A stretch of DNA of 64,000 nt from NCBI GenBank assembly GCA_045637525.1, contig JAZTZP010000078.1, positions 1 to 64,000 of the forward strand, written 5' to 3'. A model generated the notes under the pieces. That model saw nothing but the letters and a program-made list of their open reading frames with translations. It did no database searches and had not been told where the DNA came from. The stretch's first letter is position 1. Each line of letters opens with the position of its first letter. Source of the DNA: JAZTZP01 sp045637525. GTDB taxonomy: Bacteria > Bacillota > Clostridia > UBA1381. Below, piece after piece: positions 8,294-17,998 of this stretch. The position numbers and the translations under genes are program-made.

Positions 8294-9383
8294 AGAAGCG
8301 GTTAATGAATGTACGCCGAATTATGATCTGAAAAAGGCACTCATGTTTAAGGCAGCAAAGGCAAAAAGAACGATGCCGATTTATAAGTATTCGTTGTCGG
8401 CGGCGGCTGTTATCATTTTGGTGGTGTCAGCCGGATTTGCAGGTGATTATTTCGATATGCTGAGTAATAAAAGCATAGAACAGGAAGTTATTACAAATGC
8501 CGGGTTAAGCGGAGAAGAAAATGAGCAAGGCAGTATTTTGGAGACGGAAGAAGCCGGATTTGCCGGTATGGTATCGGAGCAGGAGAACTCGGTGGGTGAT
8601 TTAACGGAGACGCCAGCTGTTGCCGATACGGCGGCGGACGGGCGTGCTTTGGTGAATTCTCCGGAGAAGGAAAGCAAAAAGGAACAAAAAACATCGGCAG
8701 ATTTAAAGACTGTCACTGCGGACAAAACCGAAACGGCAAAGGCGACTGAGGGAGCCCGTCCGGAAGAAACGGCAGAGCCTGTGGAGCTGATACAAGAAAA
8801 TGAGGTCAATATAAAATCGGAAGATATTTCGGAAGACATTACTGAAGAAACTGAGTCGGCAGAACAAGAGCCGGAATTTAAAACGGCTGTTCAATCGGAG
8901 ATGGCGGCTGTTGAAGATGCGGCTGTCGGCAGTGGAGAAGAAAACTACGGGGTGAGCACGGCATCGGAAACACGGGCTTTATATATGAAAGCTGCGGAGG
9001 AGAGTTCCGGCGGTTCGGGCGGTGGCTCGGCTATGAAGATTGAAGATTACGATGTATGGAATGCGGCAAGGTATGCACAGTATCTTGGAATAAATATCCC
9101 TGAAAAGGTTGCAGGCGCAGTTTCGGATATTACTGAAAAAGAGGTTGTAATAAACGGAGCCGGGATACCTTCTGATGATACATGGATATTTAATTGCGGT
9201 GGGGTAGTGATAGAAACTACAAAGGAAACTGAAAAGGCTGACCGCAGTGGCGAGGTTATTGAAATAAATTCGGTGAAGGTATATAAAGATGGTGATCGAT
9301 ACGAATTTATTTATATGGGTGTGTATTTTAAGGTAACGGGCGGCGAAAATTCAGAAGCTGTAATAAAACAAATTCTGAGCTGA
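8274..9383 (+). CDS. Single-pass membrane protein, putative anti-sigma partner
   Basis: A 369-aa protein starting at GTG 8274 (ggaggt upstream), overlapping the ECF sigma gene. A short cytosolic N-terminus (about residues 1-37) is followed by one transmembrane helix (about 38-56, YSLSAAAVIILVVSAGFAG), then a long Glu/Ser/Ala/Thr-rich low-complexity segment to about residue 245, a Gly/Ser linker and a folded C-terminal domain of about 110 residues (from IEDYDVWNAARYAQYLGI). Position and topology suggest that it holds the sigma factor at the membrane and senses an outside signal with its C-terminal domain. There is no clear zinc-binding anti-sigma (HxxxCxxC) motif, so the role is inferred from context. 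Confidence 0.7.
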   Translation: MFGKIYKEAVNECTPNYDLKKALMFKAAKAKRTMPIYKYSLSAAAVIILVVSAGFAGDYFDMLSNKSIEQEVITNAGLSGEENEQGSILETEEAGFAGMVSEQENSVGDLTETPAVADTAADGRALVNSPEKESKKEQKTSADLKTVTADKTETAKATEGARPEETAEPVELIQENEVNIKSEDISEDITEETESAEQEPEFKTAVQSEMAAVEDAAVGSGEENYGVSTASETRALYMKAAEESSGGSGGGSAMKIEDYDVWNAARYAQYLGINIPEKVAGAVSDITEKEVVINGAGIPSDDTWIFNCGGVVIETTKETEKADRSGEVIEINSVKVYKDGDRYEFIYMGVYFKVTGGENSEAVIKQILS

Positions 9384-9469
9384 AAAAACGGTAAAATGTG
9401 TTAAATCTGTTTTAATGACCGATTATATAATGTTTTCGGGTATTTAAAACATAATGAGAGGCGAATGAT

Positions 9470-10096
9470 ATGAAAAGATTTGAAAGAAGAGAAGAAAAAT
9501 GGGTGTTTCCTTTTGTGGAATATTCTTGCGAAATGGGAGATAAGAAGCTTCCGCTGATAATCCAGCTTCATGGTGCTGGTGAGAGAGGTATGGGAAAAGA
9601 TGACCTTAAGGCTGTTGATGTGCATGGATTTTCAAAGGTTATAAAAGACATGGATTATGAGTGTATATTTATTATGCCGCAATGTCCGACTGATACCTTT
9701 TGGGCAGCAAGGGTAGAATCTGTTATAAAATTCATTGAACAACTGAAGGAAGAATATAATATTGATGAAGACAGGGTGTATCTGACAGGACTCAGCATGG
9801 GCGGATTCGGTACATGGTTTACGGCTATGGCAAGACCTGATCTGTTTGCGGCGATAGCTCCGGTTTGCGGCGGGGGAATGCCGTGGAATGCGGGCGTTCT
9901 GAAAATGCCGGTATGGGCGTTTCACGGCGCGGAGGATAATGTTGTGAGCCCGGTTATGTCTGATCAGATGGTTGAAAAGCTGACAGAGGTCGGAGCGGAT
10001 GTTACATATTCGAGGATTGACGGAGTAGGTCATAATGTATGGGAGAATGCATACAACGAAGAGCTTATAAAATGGCTTATGAGTAAAAAGAGATAA
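9470..10096 (+). CDS. Alpha/beta-hydrolase, esterase (PHB depolymerase/carboxylesterase-like)
   Basis: A 208-aa serine hydrolase without signal peptide. The oxyanion motif LIIQLHGAGERG lies near residue 30, the nucleophile Ser in GLSMGGFGT near residue 110, an Asp candidate in GAEDNVVSP and the His in GVGHNVW near the C-terminus, giving a full catalytic triad. The overall pattern matches prolyl-oligopeptidase-like/PHB-depolymerase esterases of about 200-250 aa. The substrate is not predictable. The ribosome site gagaggcg lies before the ATG; the gene stands alone and is followed by a strong hairpin terminator. Confidence 0.85.
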   Translation: MKRFERREEKWVFPFVEYSCEMGDKKLPLIIQLHGAGERGMGKDDLKAVDVHGFSKVIKDMDYECIFIMPQCPTDTFWAARVESVIKFIEQLKEEYNIDEDRVYLTGLSMGGFGTWFTAMARPDLFAAIAPVCGGGMPWNAGVLKMPVWAFHGAEDNVVSPVMSDQMVEKLTEVGADVTYSRIDGVGHNVWENAYNEELIKWLMSKKR

Positions 10097-10104
10097 AAGC
10101 AAAA

Positions 10105-10147
10105 GGCCTGCAAGGTATGATTGATGGTACCTTGCAGGTCTTTTTTT
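10105..10147. terminator. Bidirectional terminator between esterase and SLH protein genes
   Basis: A stem cctgcaaggta/taccttgcagg with a ten-base loop, seven T on the right and four A on the left. It can serve both convergent genes. Confidence 0.88.
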
Positions 10148-10183
10148 AGTGATTTGTGACAGGAGATAATTAAATGCCTTTGG

Positions 10184-12718
10184 TTATTTTATGATAACAA
10201 TTTCTTTTACAGTGTCTTTATAGAATGTTACGAAAACTCTGTTGTTATCTGATTCATCGTATGGTAAAATGTCTTTGTTTTCTGCTTTTGTGATTTTATT
10301 CTTTGACGAGGTTGTATCTATGCTGTATATTTTACAGTCTTCAGGAATCTGAATGTTGTGAACATCGCCGCTATTTACTGTTACGTTCATTGAAGAATCG
10401 AATTTCTTTTCTACTCTTCCGTATACGATGTCGAAGTCCTTTGCCGGAGCAGATGCTGCTTCTGTTGCTTTGGTGTTTATATCGAACAGAACTCTTACGC
10501 TGATGATTTCACCGGCAGAGTTTGTTTTATACTGGATTATATCACCTTCCTGAAGCTTTTCATCTGTGTTTTTAACGAGAACGTTCATGTTTTCGGCAAG
10601 CAACTTCTTTTCTGTATTATCTGTAAGAAGTGTTACCTGATGAGTTGTTTCGTCATCTGAATTTACCGCTGTTGCGATTGATTTTACGATTGCGGCTGAG
10701 CTGTCGGCTGAAGGCATAAGGATTGCCTTTGTTACGACTATTACTTCGGCTGCATAGTCTTCGCTTAAATCGTATACTTTTGCATCGTATTTTTGCTCGT
10801 TTTCAAACATTTTAATGTCGCTTAATTTGTATTCGGCTTCTCTTGACATATCGAATATGATTGTATTTTCTGAAAGTTTGATGTTGCCGAGTCTTGATAA
10901 TGATGCGTTAAATTCAGCATCTGTAAGCGCATAGTTTAATGTGAACTTGTTTTCGTTTGTTTCGCCTGTGGCGGTCCGGTCATCTGCTGTGTTTATTTCA
11001 GATATTTTTCCGTCTGCATTCACGTTGTAGGTTATAAGCTGTTCTGTGTCTTTGAGAGTATCTGCGACACTCTTTGAAGCGATGGAAGAACCGTTAAAAC
11101 GTATTTTCTCGTTTGCTGTAAGAACCTTTTCTTCACCTTCTGTTGTGAGAATTTTAAAGTTCGCTGTGTCTGTATCTGTTGAATTGTATGATCTTATAAG
11201 ATAAGCATATTTTGTTGATGCTAACTGAACAGAATCTGTACCTGCGATTTTACCGTCGATATCAAGGTAGAAAGTAAATTCATCGCCGGCTTTTAAGGTT
11301 TCTTTGAAGTTTGGCGCTTGCTTGTAAAGTGTTTCGCCTATGAATACACCTTCTGAGTTTGTGCCTGTGATTCTTCCGGCTACGGTCTGACTTGATACAG
11401 ATACATCATAGAGTGTTTTATCCGTGCTTTCTGCAACTGAAAGAACGTCATTCTTCTTTATATCGCCAAGCTCTATTTCGTCAAGACCTTTTGTAATTCT
11501 GTAAGTTACTTTGTCGTCGAGTGTTATCGGTGTATTTCCGTATTTATCTGTTATTTTGCCTGATGAGCTTACAGCTGATACGAAAATGTTTCTGTATTCG
11601 GTAACAAATACCTTGTCGTATGCACCGTTTTTATCTGTGTCAAGAAGGGTAACGTTTCCTGAACTTTTCGAGATGTCGAGAAGTGCATCGTCAAAATCAA
11701 TTCTCTTTCCGTTATATATCATAACAGCATCTGAAGCGATTTGGGCTGTGCTTGTCTTTGATGAGTTTGCATCCTTGTAATATTCAACGGTTTTGGTTGA
11801 ATTTTTTTCCGAAACCTTTTCAAATAAATCAGCCGGAATTGACACTGCTGAGTTCTTGCCGTTTGTTGGTGTTGCAAGGATTACTGTGTGTGTTTCGTCT
11901 TCGACATAGTAGTCTACGTTGTAGCCTAAAAGATTGTTCATGTTGTAGGCTGTATCGTAGGTTGTATCACCGATTTTAATCTGACCTTGCTTAAGTGTGG
12001 AATCGCCGGAGAGGGAAGCGCTTGATATAGCTGTTATCTGCCCCTGACCGAAGGTTACTTTCAGCTTGTCTTTCAGTAGTGTTTTGTCTACAACTTCAAA
12101 TGTCGGATTTGAACCGAAATCTGTTTGCTCCATGAGCTTTACTGTGAGGGCATTGTTTGCCATATAAGCAACATTACCTCTTGAAATCGGCTCATATGCT
12201 GAACCTGTTACGTTTTTATTAAGTCCGTTGGCTGTACCTGTCTGAATAAATCCGTTGGGGTAGCCGCCGCTCTGGACTGCTTTTGGCTCATAGCCTAAAA
12301 TTCTTACGAATATTGTCATGGCCTCTGCGTAAGTGATTTTATCGTTTGGACGGAAATTTCCGGTGTCGTCACCGATTACTATACCGTTTGATGAGGCGAG
12401 GTTGATATATCCGTTTGCCCAGTGCTCTGTTGATACGTCCGGGAATTTTGATTGCCCCTTCATTGATTCAGCCGCATCTTCAAGACCAAGTGCGTGGATT
12501 GCGATTTTTGCTACTTCAGAACGGATTATCGTGTCGTCGGGTCTGAAAGCACCGGTGTCGTCGCCTATCATTATTTTTAATGCTGAAAGCACTTGTGCGG
12601 GTTGTTCGTACTTTGTGCCGGCAACATCTGACGGAACTGCCGCAAATGCCGGCATGGTTCCTGCAAGTGCTGATAAAGCAAGTATACCGCTTAATATTTT
12701 TCTTTTTGAGTTGTTCAT
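10184..12718 (-). CDS. Large secreted SLH-domain protein
   Basis: An 844-aa exported protein. A signal peptide (about residues 1-26, ending in PAFA) is followed by three SLH repeats: about 30-80 (GDDTGAFRPDDTIIRSEVAK), 90-150 (FPDVSTEHWANGYI and NFRPNDKITYAEA) and 155-200. The other 640 residues are rich in Asp, Thr, Ser and beta-strand-like stretches and contain no enzyme motif that I recognise; they may be a structural S-layer region. A perfect aaggagg lies before the ATG. It is divergent from another SLH protein gene at 13120. Confidence 0.85.
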   Translation of the reverse strand: MNNSKRKILSGILALSALAGTMPAFAAVPSDVAGTKYEQPAQVLSALKIMIGDDTGAFRPDDTIIRSEVAKIAIHALGLEDAAESMKGQSKFPDVSTEHWANGYINLASSNGIVIGDDTGNFRPNDKITYAEAMTIFVRILGYEPKAVQSGGYPNGFIQTGTANGLNKNVTGSAYEPISRGNVAYMANNALTVKLMEQTDFGSNPTFEVVDKTLLKDKLKVTFGQGQITAISSASLSGDSTLKQGQIKIGDTTYDTAYNMNNLLGYNVDYYVEDETHTVILATPTNGKNSAVSIPADLFEKVSEKNSTKTVEYYKDANSSKTSTAQIASDAVMIYNGKRIDFDDALLDISKSSGNVTLLDTDKNGAYDKVFVTEYRNIFVSAVSSSGKITDKYGNTPITLDDKVTYRITKGLDEIELGDIKKNDVLSVAESTDKTLYDVSVSSQTVAGRITGTNSEGVFIGETLYKQAPNFKETLKAGDEFTFYLDIDGKIAGTDSVQLASTKYAYLIRSYNSTDTDTANFKILTTEGEEKVLTANEKIRFNGSSIASKSVADTLKDTEQLITYNVNADGKISEINTADDRTATGETNENKFTLNYALTDAEFNASLSRLGNIKLSENTIIFDMSREAEYKLSDIKMFENEQKYDAKVYDLSEDYAAEVIVVTKAILMPSADSSAAIVKSIATAVNSDDETTHQVTLLTDNTEKKLLAENMNVLVKNTDEKLQEGDIIQYKTNSAGEIISVRVLFDINTKATEAASAPAKDFDIVYGRVEKKFDSSMNVTVNSGDVHNIQIPEDCKIYSIDTTSSKNKITKAENKDILPYDESDNNRVFVTFYKDTVKEIVIIK

Positions 12719-12779
12719 ATAAAACCTCCTTAAATAAACAATATGAATAAATACTTTAATTCATATACCTTTAAGTTAC

Positions 12780-12808
12780 ATTGGATAACATAATTTTAAT
12801 TATGTCAA
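12780..12808 (-). promoter_or_regulatory. Possible promoter of the large SLH protein gene
   Basis: On the minus strand a perfect TTGACA (12803-12808) and a weak TCCAAT (12780-12785) are 17 bases apart, about 60 bases before the start codon. Confidence 0.4.
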
Positions 12809-12977
12809 CCACGATTACTATAATACATCATTTTTTATGAAAAATCAATACAAAAATTTTTCCAATTCTGATATGCGTATATTATAATAAAATAAGTAGA
12901 AATGCTGTAAAAAAAGAAAAAAATATTATTTTTTCTGAAAAGTAACAAAAGTTTAATGAAAAATTCATAAAAAAATG

Positions 12978-13006
12978 TTGCACAATTGCGAGAAATATGT
13001 TATTAT
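12978..13006 (+). promoter_or_regulatory. Promoter of the 608-aa SLH protein gene
   Basis: TTGCAC (12978-12983) and TATTAT (13001-13006) with a 17-base spacer; leaves a leader of about 105 nt. Confidence 0.55.
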
Positions 13007-13119
13007 ATAATAGAGGTATAAAATAAGTGTTTTTCAGACTGTATGCATCCCGAGGCAGATATTGCCGGTTAAGGGAGTGCTCCGGAAATATATAATTAAT
13101 CACAGGAAGGATGATTTTA

Positions 13120-14946
13120 ATGAAAAAAGTTTTAAGTGCTGCATTGGCAACTGCATTGGCTGTCGGCTCGTTTACGGCAGGATTTGCAGAGAAGGTGGAT
13201 TTTTCTGACTTGGACGACCCTACTGCTGCTTGGGCGGTGGAGTATATCGAGGAGATGGCTGAGTTAGGATTTATATCCGGTTATGAGGACGGTACATATC
13301 AGCCGCATAAAGAGGTTACCCGTCATGAGGTTTTTGCTTTGATGGCAAGAGTTTTGGGAAGCAGAAACGAAGCAAATGAGATGATTATAGAAAAGGCTAT
13401 GGAGAAATATGAGTCTAAGCTCAAGCTTTACAGCATTACATGGGGATTGGAGGATATTTCGTTCCTGCTCCAGAAGGGTGTAATAACCGAAACAGATTTG
13501 AAGACATATCTTTCGGGTGACTTAAAGAGCCAGGCTATGCCGAGAGGCGAAATTGCCGTTATTCTTACAAAGGCTATGGGCGGAGAAGAAGAGGCTAAGG
13601 GCGCAAGCTATGTTCTTTCATATAATGATGTGAGAGAGATTAATACAAGTCTTCGTCCTTATGTCGGATATGTATCTGAGAAAAATCTTATGCAGGGTAT
13701 GGAGACAGGTGCTTTTTCACCGTCATCGAGCGTTTTAAGAAGCCAGATTGCCGCTATTCTTTCAAGAGTGCATTCTCAGCGTGAGTTAAGCTTTGCGGCG
13801 GGAAAGACTTCTCTGGTTGATGAAGATGGAAAATCTGTATGCTATATAAACGGAGACGGCGAAGAGGTATGGGCTGCTTATGATGAAAATGTTCTCGTAA
13901 CACATGAGGGTGAGCTTATTAAGATTGAAGAAATTCAAAAGGGACTTGCCGGTGTTTATACTTACAGCGGAGATAAAATTGTAGGTATTGATATTTTCCT
14001 TAAGGGTGCTGATGAAACATTCAATGCAAGATATATTTCAAGAGCTACTTCAAATGGCGTTACAAGAGTTACTTTCAAACGCTTTGACGGAACAGCTTCA
14101 GAGACTATTGAATGTGCACAAGACCTTTCGGTAGAATATGAAGGAAGTCCGGCTACTCTTGTGAACTTCAAAGACGGCGATTATGTTACAATAGTTATAG
14201 ATGACGGCGTTATTGCTGAGATTTCCGGAAAGCCGGGTAATGAGACTATTGCCGGAGCAACAATTAAGTCTATAACAATTGAGCCGGAGGTTGTAATTAC
14301 AATAAGTCATGCAAACAGAGATTATGACGGAAATGAATATACGGTAAGCGAAGAGGCAAGTATTATAAAGAATACTGAAGTTGCAAGTTTGTCTGATGTG
14401 TATGTTGGCGATACTGTAACTTTAGGACTCACATACGGTGTAGTTACTTCTGTATCAGCTATATCTTCTGCATCAAATGTTGAGGGTACTATTAAGGAAA
14501 TTCGTATATCAGCTTCGCCTTCAATGGTAGTAACGGTTAAGGGTCAGGACAATGAATACAGCATACCGAATGATGTTGAGATTGATGTGAACGGAGAAGC
14601 TGCTACTGTATATGACTTAAGAGTCGGAGACAGCATTACAATGACTCTTGAAAGTAAAGCTATAAAGAAAATCAGAACTGTTACAGCACAATCAACAAGC
14701 GGAAGTATTGTGGGTGTGGTCAGCAATGTGAATGCTTCGTATGGCTTTATAAAGGTTGCTTATACAAATCAGTCCGGATATACCGTGGAAGAGTATGTAT
14801 ATTGCAAGGATGCAACTACTAATATTATGACATCTTCGGGACAGAATAAGAAGCTTAAGGACATCAAGGTAGGAAATGCCGTAACAGCTCACGGAACAAT
14901 TTCAAACGGTGCGTTTACTGCAAAGGTTATAGTAGTAACTGAATAA
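13120..14946 (+). CDS. Secreted SLH-domain protein
   Basis: A 608-aa exported protein. The signal peptide (about 1-23, ending GFAE) is followed by SLH repeats at about 27-85 (WAVEYIEEMAELGFISGYED to EVTRHEVFALMARV), 105-150 (divergent, PRGEIAVILTKAMG) and 165-220 (GAFSPSSSVLRSQIAAIL). The rest (about 225-608) is a series of short repeated beta modules of the type DGEEV/EGTI..I with a recurring GDxVTxxxxxGxV pattern; it is unrecognised and probably structural. The ATG at 13120 is chosen over 13111 because aggaagg needs the nine-base spacing. One of three SLH proteins within 8 kb. Confidence 0.83.
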   Translation: MKKVLSAALATALAVGSFTAGFAEKVDFSDLDDPTAAWAVEYIEEMAELGFISGYEDGTYQPHKEVTRHEVFALMARVLGSRNEANEMIIEKAMEKYESKLKLYSITWGLEDISFLLQKGVITETDLKTYLSGDLKSQAMPRGEIAVILTKAMGGEEEAKGASYVLSYNDVREINTSLRPYVGYVSEKNLMQGMETGAFSPSSSVLRSQIAAILSRVHSQRELSFAAGKTSLVDEDGKSVCYINGDGEEVWAAYDENVLVTHEGELIKIEEIQKGLAGVYTYSGDKIVGIDIFLKGADETFNARYISRATSNGVTRVTFKRFDGTASETIECAQDLSVEYEGSPATLVNFKDGDYVTIVIDDGVIAEISGKPGNETIAGATIKSITIEPEVVITISHANRDYDGNEYTVSEEASIIKNTEVASLSDVYVGDTVTLGLTYGVVTSVSAISSASNVEGTIKEIRISASPSMVVTVKGQDNEYSIPNDVEIDVNGEAATVYDLRVGDSITMTLESKAIKKIRTVTAQSTSGSIVGVVSNVNASYGFIKVAYTNQSGYTVEEYVYCKDATTNIMTSSGQNKKLKDIKVGNAVTAHGTISNGAFTAKVIVVTE

Positions 14947-14959
14947 TCCGGTTTATTTC

Positions 14960-14990
14960 ATATCCGTGGAGGCTTTTTCTCCACGGATAT
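14960..14990 (+). terminator. Hairpin terminator after the SLH protein gene
   Basis: A perfect 12-bp stem atatccgtggag/ctccacggatat. The downstream sequence ttgtgatattt is only moderately T-rich, so termination strength is uncertain. Confidence 0.65.
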
Positions 14991-15021
14991 TTGTGATATT
15001 TCATAAGGAAAGGAAAGGATT

Positions 15022-16161
15022 ATGAAACGATTTGAAAAATATGCAAAATGGGTTACTGCGTTTGTATTTTGCACAGCTGTGATTGCAGTGTATAAAACAT
15101 TTGACAGCTTAAAAGACATAACCGAATACTTTTCTTTGGTTTTAAAAGCGTTGAGTCCGTTTTTTTTAGGATTTGCTGTTGCATATGTAATTAATATGCC
15201 GGCGGTAAGAATTGAACGGTATGTTGCGAAGATTAAAAACAAATGGGTTTTTAAACATTCTTTTGGTATAAGCATGTTTATTGTATATATAATTGCGGTG
15301 CTTCTTATTGTTATAATAATACGTGCGGTTATGCCGGCGGTTTATCGGAATGTACTTGATTTATATATAAATATACCAAGTTATCTGGCTGAAGCGGAGA
15401 ACTTTTTAAAGAACACCGAGTTGTTTGAAAAGATAGGAATTCATAATACGTTTAGTTTATCCGGACAGATAAACGGATTTTTTGAAGAGTTTGATATAAC
15501 AAAGGTTAACGAATATGCACAGGGTGTATTTGATGTGACATCGAATGTTATTGACGTATTTATAGCTGTTATAATATCTGTATATATGCTTATTGAAAAA
15601 AAGAAGATTTTACATCTTATCCTGAGGCTTGCAAGGCTGTTTGTAAGGGGAAAGAGGTATGATTATGCAGTTAATTTAGCATCGGATATAAACAGAGTTT
15701 TTACCAACTACATATACAGCCGTCTTATGTGCAGTATGATAATGGCGGTAGTATGTTCTGTTACACTGACTGTTCTTGATGTCAAATATGCTATAATTCT
15801 TGGAGTGTGCATTGGCGCAGGCGATATGATACCTTATTTCGGTTCTATTGTTACAAGCATAATTGCGACAGTGGTTACATTCTTTACAGGTGGAATATGG
15901 CCGTTTATATGGACCGGGCTTTCACTTTTTATACTTCAACAGATTGATGGAAATATTCTTTCTCCGAAGATTATGGGTGATACTTTAGATATAAGCCCTT
16001 TACTCGTAATATTTGCGGTAGTTGTAGGCGGTGCTTTGTTCGGGTTTGCCGGTATGTTGTTTTCGGTGCCGGTTGTTACTGTTGCTAAACGACTGATAAG
16101 TGAGTTTGTAATCAATAAAGAAAAAGCTCTGAAAGTTGAGGAAGGTAGAAATGTCGAATAA
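15022..16161 (+). CDS. AI-2E family (TqsA/YdbI-like) membrane transporter
   Basis: A 379-aa polytopic membrane protein of the AI-2E family (formerly UPF0118). Hydrophobic helices occur at about 10-28, 45-63, 88-110, 175-195, 240-262, 268-292, 297-320 and 335-360; the family hallmark near the C-terminus is the stretch WPFIWTGLSLFILQQIDGNI followed by LSPKIMG. Members export small molecules or ions (for example Na+/H+ exchange or autoinducer release), but the substrate cannot be read here. The stop overlaps the next gene by 11 bases. The ribosome site aaggaaagga lies before the ATG. Confidence 0.88.
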   Translation: MKRFEKYAKWVTAFVFCTAVIAVYKTFDSLKDITEYFSLVLKALSPFFLGFAVAYVINMPAVRIERYVAKIKNKWVFKHSFGISMFIVYIIAVLLIVIIIRAVMPAVYRNVLDLYINIPSYLAEAENFLKNTELFEKIGIHNTFSLSGQINGFFEEFDITKVNEYAQGVFDVTSNVIDVFIAVIISVYMLIEKKKILHLILRLARLFVRGKRYDYAVNLASDINRVFTNYIYSRLMCSMIMAVVCSVTLTVLDVKYAIILGVCIGAGDMIPYFGSIVTSIIATVVTFFTGGIWPFIWTGLSLFILQQIDGNILSPKIMGDTLDISPLLVIFAVVVGGALFGFAGMLFSVPVVTVAKRLISEFVINKEKALKVEEGRNVE

Positions 16162-17335
16162 AATTGCAATTGCGGGAGGAGGAGCTTCCGGCATAATTGC
16201 GGCGGTTATCGCTGCAAGAAACGGAGCAGAGGCTGTTATTATAGAAAAAAACGACCGGATGGCAAGAAAAATACTTTCTACGGGAAACGGAAGATGTAAT
16301 TTTACAAATATCAATGCAGGTATAGAGAATTATCACGGGAAAAATACGGCTTTTATGAAAAATGCCATCAATAAATTCTGGGTGGCGGAAAGTCTCAGCT
16401 TTTTTGAGGAAATCGGCATTTTGGCGAGGACAGAAGAAAACGGGCGGGTGTATCCTTATTCATGTCAGGCATCGGCCGTATGCGATATGCTTCGGTTTGA
16501 AACGGAGCGGCTCGGTATAAAAACCGTTACCGGGTGTAATATAAAAGATATTGAGAAAAACGGTAAAAGGTTTGTTGTATATTCCGATAAGGGTGAAGTG
16601 GGCGAATTCAACAAGGTTATATTGGCTATGGGCGGAAAGGCTGCACCGGAGCTTGGTACGGACGGTGACGGATACGCTCTGGCACAGAAATTCGGGCATA
16701 CGATTATTAAGCCTGTGCCTAGTCTTGTACAGCTTCGTACAGCTGTTAAAGGGCTTAAAGGTATAAAAGTTCAGGCTGAAATTTCCTGTCGGGATAAAAA
16801 ATCATACGGCGAGATACTTTTTACGGATTATGGTCTTTCGGGACCGCCGGTGTTCTGGATTTCAACGTATGCTCATAATGAAAAATTTGTCAGTATTGAC
16901 TTTTTGCCTGAGTATTCCGAACAAAAGACAGAGGAAATGCTACGGGCGAGAAGTAAGCGAGGGTTAACGCTTGAATATATGCTTGTCGGAATAGTGAACC
17001 GTCTTGTTGGGGTTGATATATTAAAATATGCCGGTGTTGGGCCGTTTTCGAGGAAAGAAAATGAGCTGGAGCCGGAAGAATTCAAAAAGATTGCCCATGC
17101 GCTTAAAAACAGACGGTTTGAAATAGAAGGTACGATGTCGTGGAAAAATGCGCAGGTTACGGCAGGCGGTATAAACACTGATGAAGTTAATTCAAAAACT
17201 ATGGAATCACGACTTTTAAAAGGCTTGTATTTTGCCGGTGAGATACTTGATATTGACGGTGAATGCGGCGGATATAATCTGCAATGGGCATGGTCGAGCG
17301 GATATTTAGCGGGGCTTAGTGCATCAAGGGGTTAA
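16151..17335 (+). CDS. BaiN/RdsA (HI0933)-family FAD-dependent oxidoreductase
   Basis: A 394-aa flavoprotein. The N-terminal dinucleotide fold GGGASGIIAAVIAARNG is followed by the family signature KILSTGNGRCNFTN near residue 45, and the C-terminal FAD-binding stretch GLYFAGEILDIDGECGGYNL then QWAWSSGYLAG. The family includes BaiN, implicated in bile-acid 7-dehydroxylation, and other proteins of unknown role; the true substrate here is unknown. ATG at 16151 has gaggaagg upstream and overlaps the AI-2E gene, so translation is probably coupled. Confidence 0.9.
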   Translation: MSNKIAIAGGGASGIIAAVIAARNGAEAVIIEKNDRMARKILSTGNGRCNFTNINAGIENYHGKNTAFMKNAINKFWVAESLSFFEEIGILARTEENGRVYPYSCQASAVCDMLRFETERLGIKTVTGCNIKDIEKNGKRFVVYSDKGEVGEFNKVILAMGGKAAPELGTDGDGYALAQKFGHTIIKPVPSLVQLRTAVKGLKGIKVQAEISCRDKKSYGEILFTDYGLSGPPVFWISTYAHNEKFVSIDFLPEYSEQKTEEMLRARSKRGLTLEYMLVGIVNRLVGVDILKYAGVGPFSRKENELEPEEFKKIAHALKNRRFEIEGTMSWKNAQVTAGGINTDEVNSKTMESRLLKGLYFAGEILDIDGECGGYNLQWAWSSGYLAGLSASRG

Positions 17336-17387
17336 GGTTTATTTTAGTGGCTCTGAGAATCTGAGCCGGAAAGGAATGATAAAAAAT

Positions 17388-17963
17388 ATGGAAGAGAAGG
17401 ATATACTTGATAAATACAAATCAACGATACCAAAGCAGGTGTGGAAATATATTACTTCACAGATTCTGTTTATGGTTGTTTTGATATTTTTGGGTTCTTA
17501 TATGATTTTTGCTCTTGAGGGGGTGTGGCAGAAGGTAGCCTGCACAGTGTTGGTATTTATATATGCAGTATCAATGTATGCGTGCACATATGAGTTTGCG
17601 GCTCATGATATAAAAAGCTATTCGAGGCTTAAGGCGTATATCTGGAAAGGATTTGTATTCGGTCTGATACCGTCGGCGGTTATCGGATTGCTGTGGGCTT
17701 GTTATGCGGCTGTCTGGAGTGGAGGCGGTCCCGAAACTCCGGCTGAGTTTGTGATTCAGGTTGCTTTTGTGCTTCTGACATTGCCGTATCATGCATTTTT
17801 AATTCCGTATCAGGGATATGTGATGATATACGGAATTGTAATAGCGCTGATGTTGCCGGTTATAATGTCGGGAGTCGGATATATAGCCGGAATGAAGAAT
17901 TTTGATATAACATCTCATTTTGGCAGATTTATGTATGAAAAAAATAAAAAGAAACGCAATTAA
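17388..17963 (+). CDS. Small polytopic membrane protein, function unknown
   Basis: A protein of about 191 aa with five predicted transmembrane helices (about residues 22-45, 50-70, 88-110, 122-143 and 150-172) and a basic tail (KNKKKRN). I do not recognise a family. The start is the ATG at 17388, because aaagg is 12-13 bases upstream; the ATG at 17376 sits almost on the ribosome site. It lies between the flavoprotein and the zinc-ribbon protein in the same direction and may share their transcript. Confidence 0.7.
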   Translation: MEEKDILDKYKSTIPKQVWKYITSQILFMVVLIFLGSYMIFALEGVWQKVACTVLVFIYAVSMYACTYEFAAHDIKSYSRLKAYIWKGFVFGLIPSAVIGLLWACYAAVWSGGGPETPAEFVIQVAFVLLTLPYHAFLIPYQGYVMIYGIVIALMLPVIMSGVGYIAGMKNFDITSHFGRFMYEKNKKKRN

Positions 17964-17998
17964 AATATGTGCCGTAAACGGCGGAAAGGCGGATTGTT

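Larger units (their letters stand above)
12719..13119. other. Divergent promoter region between two SLH protein genes
   Basis: This 400-base A+T-rich region holds promoter candidates for both genes, an interrupted palindrome acataatt-tt-aattatgt at 12788-12805 that overlaps the minus-strand -35 box and could be an operator, and a leader of about 100 bases (13013-13119) ahead of the right gene. That leader contains G+C-rich patches at 13048-13090 that I could not match to a known riboswitch. No reading frame is convincing. Confidence 0.5.

Noticed and set aside
8447..8839. 130-codon minus-strand Ser-rich frame
   Set aside because: Antisense shadow of the Glu/Thr-rich stalk of the membrane protein; no start signal.
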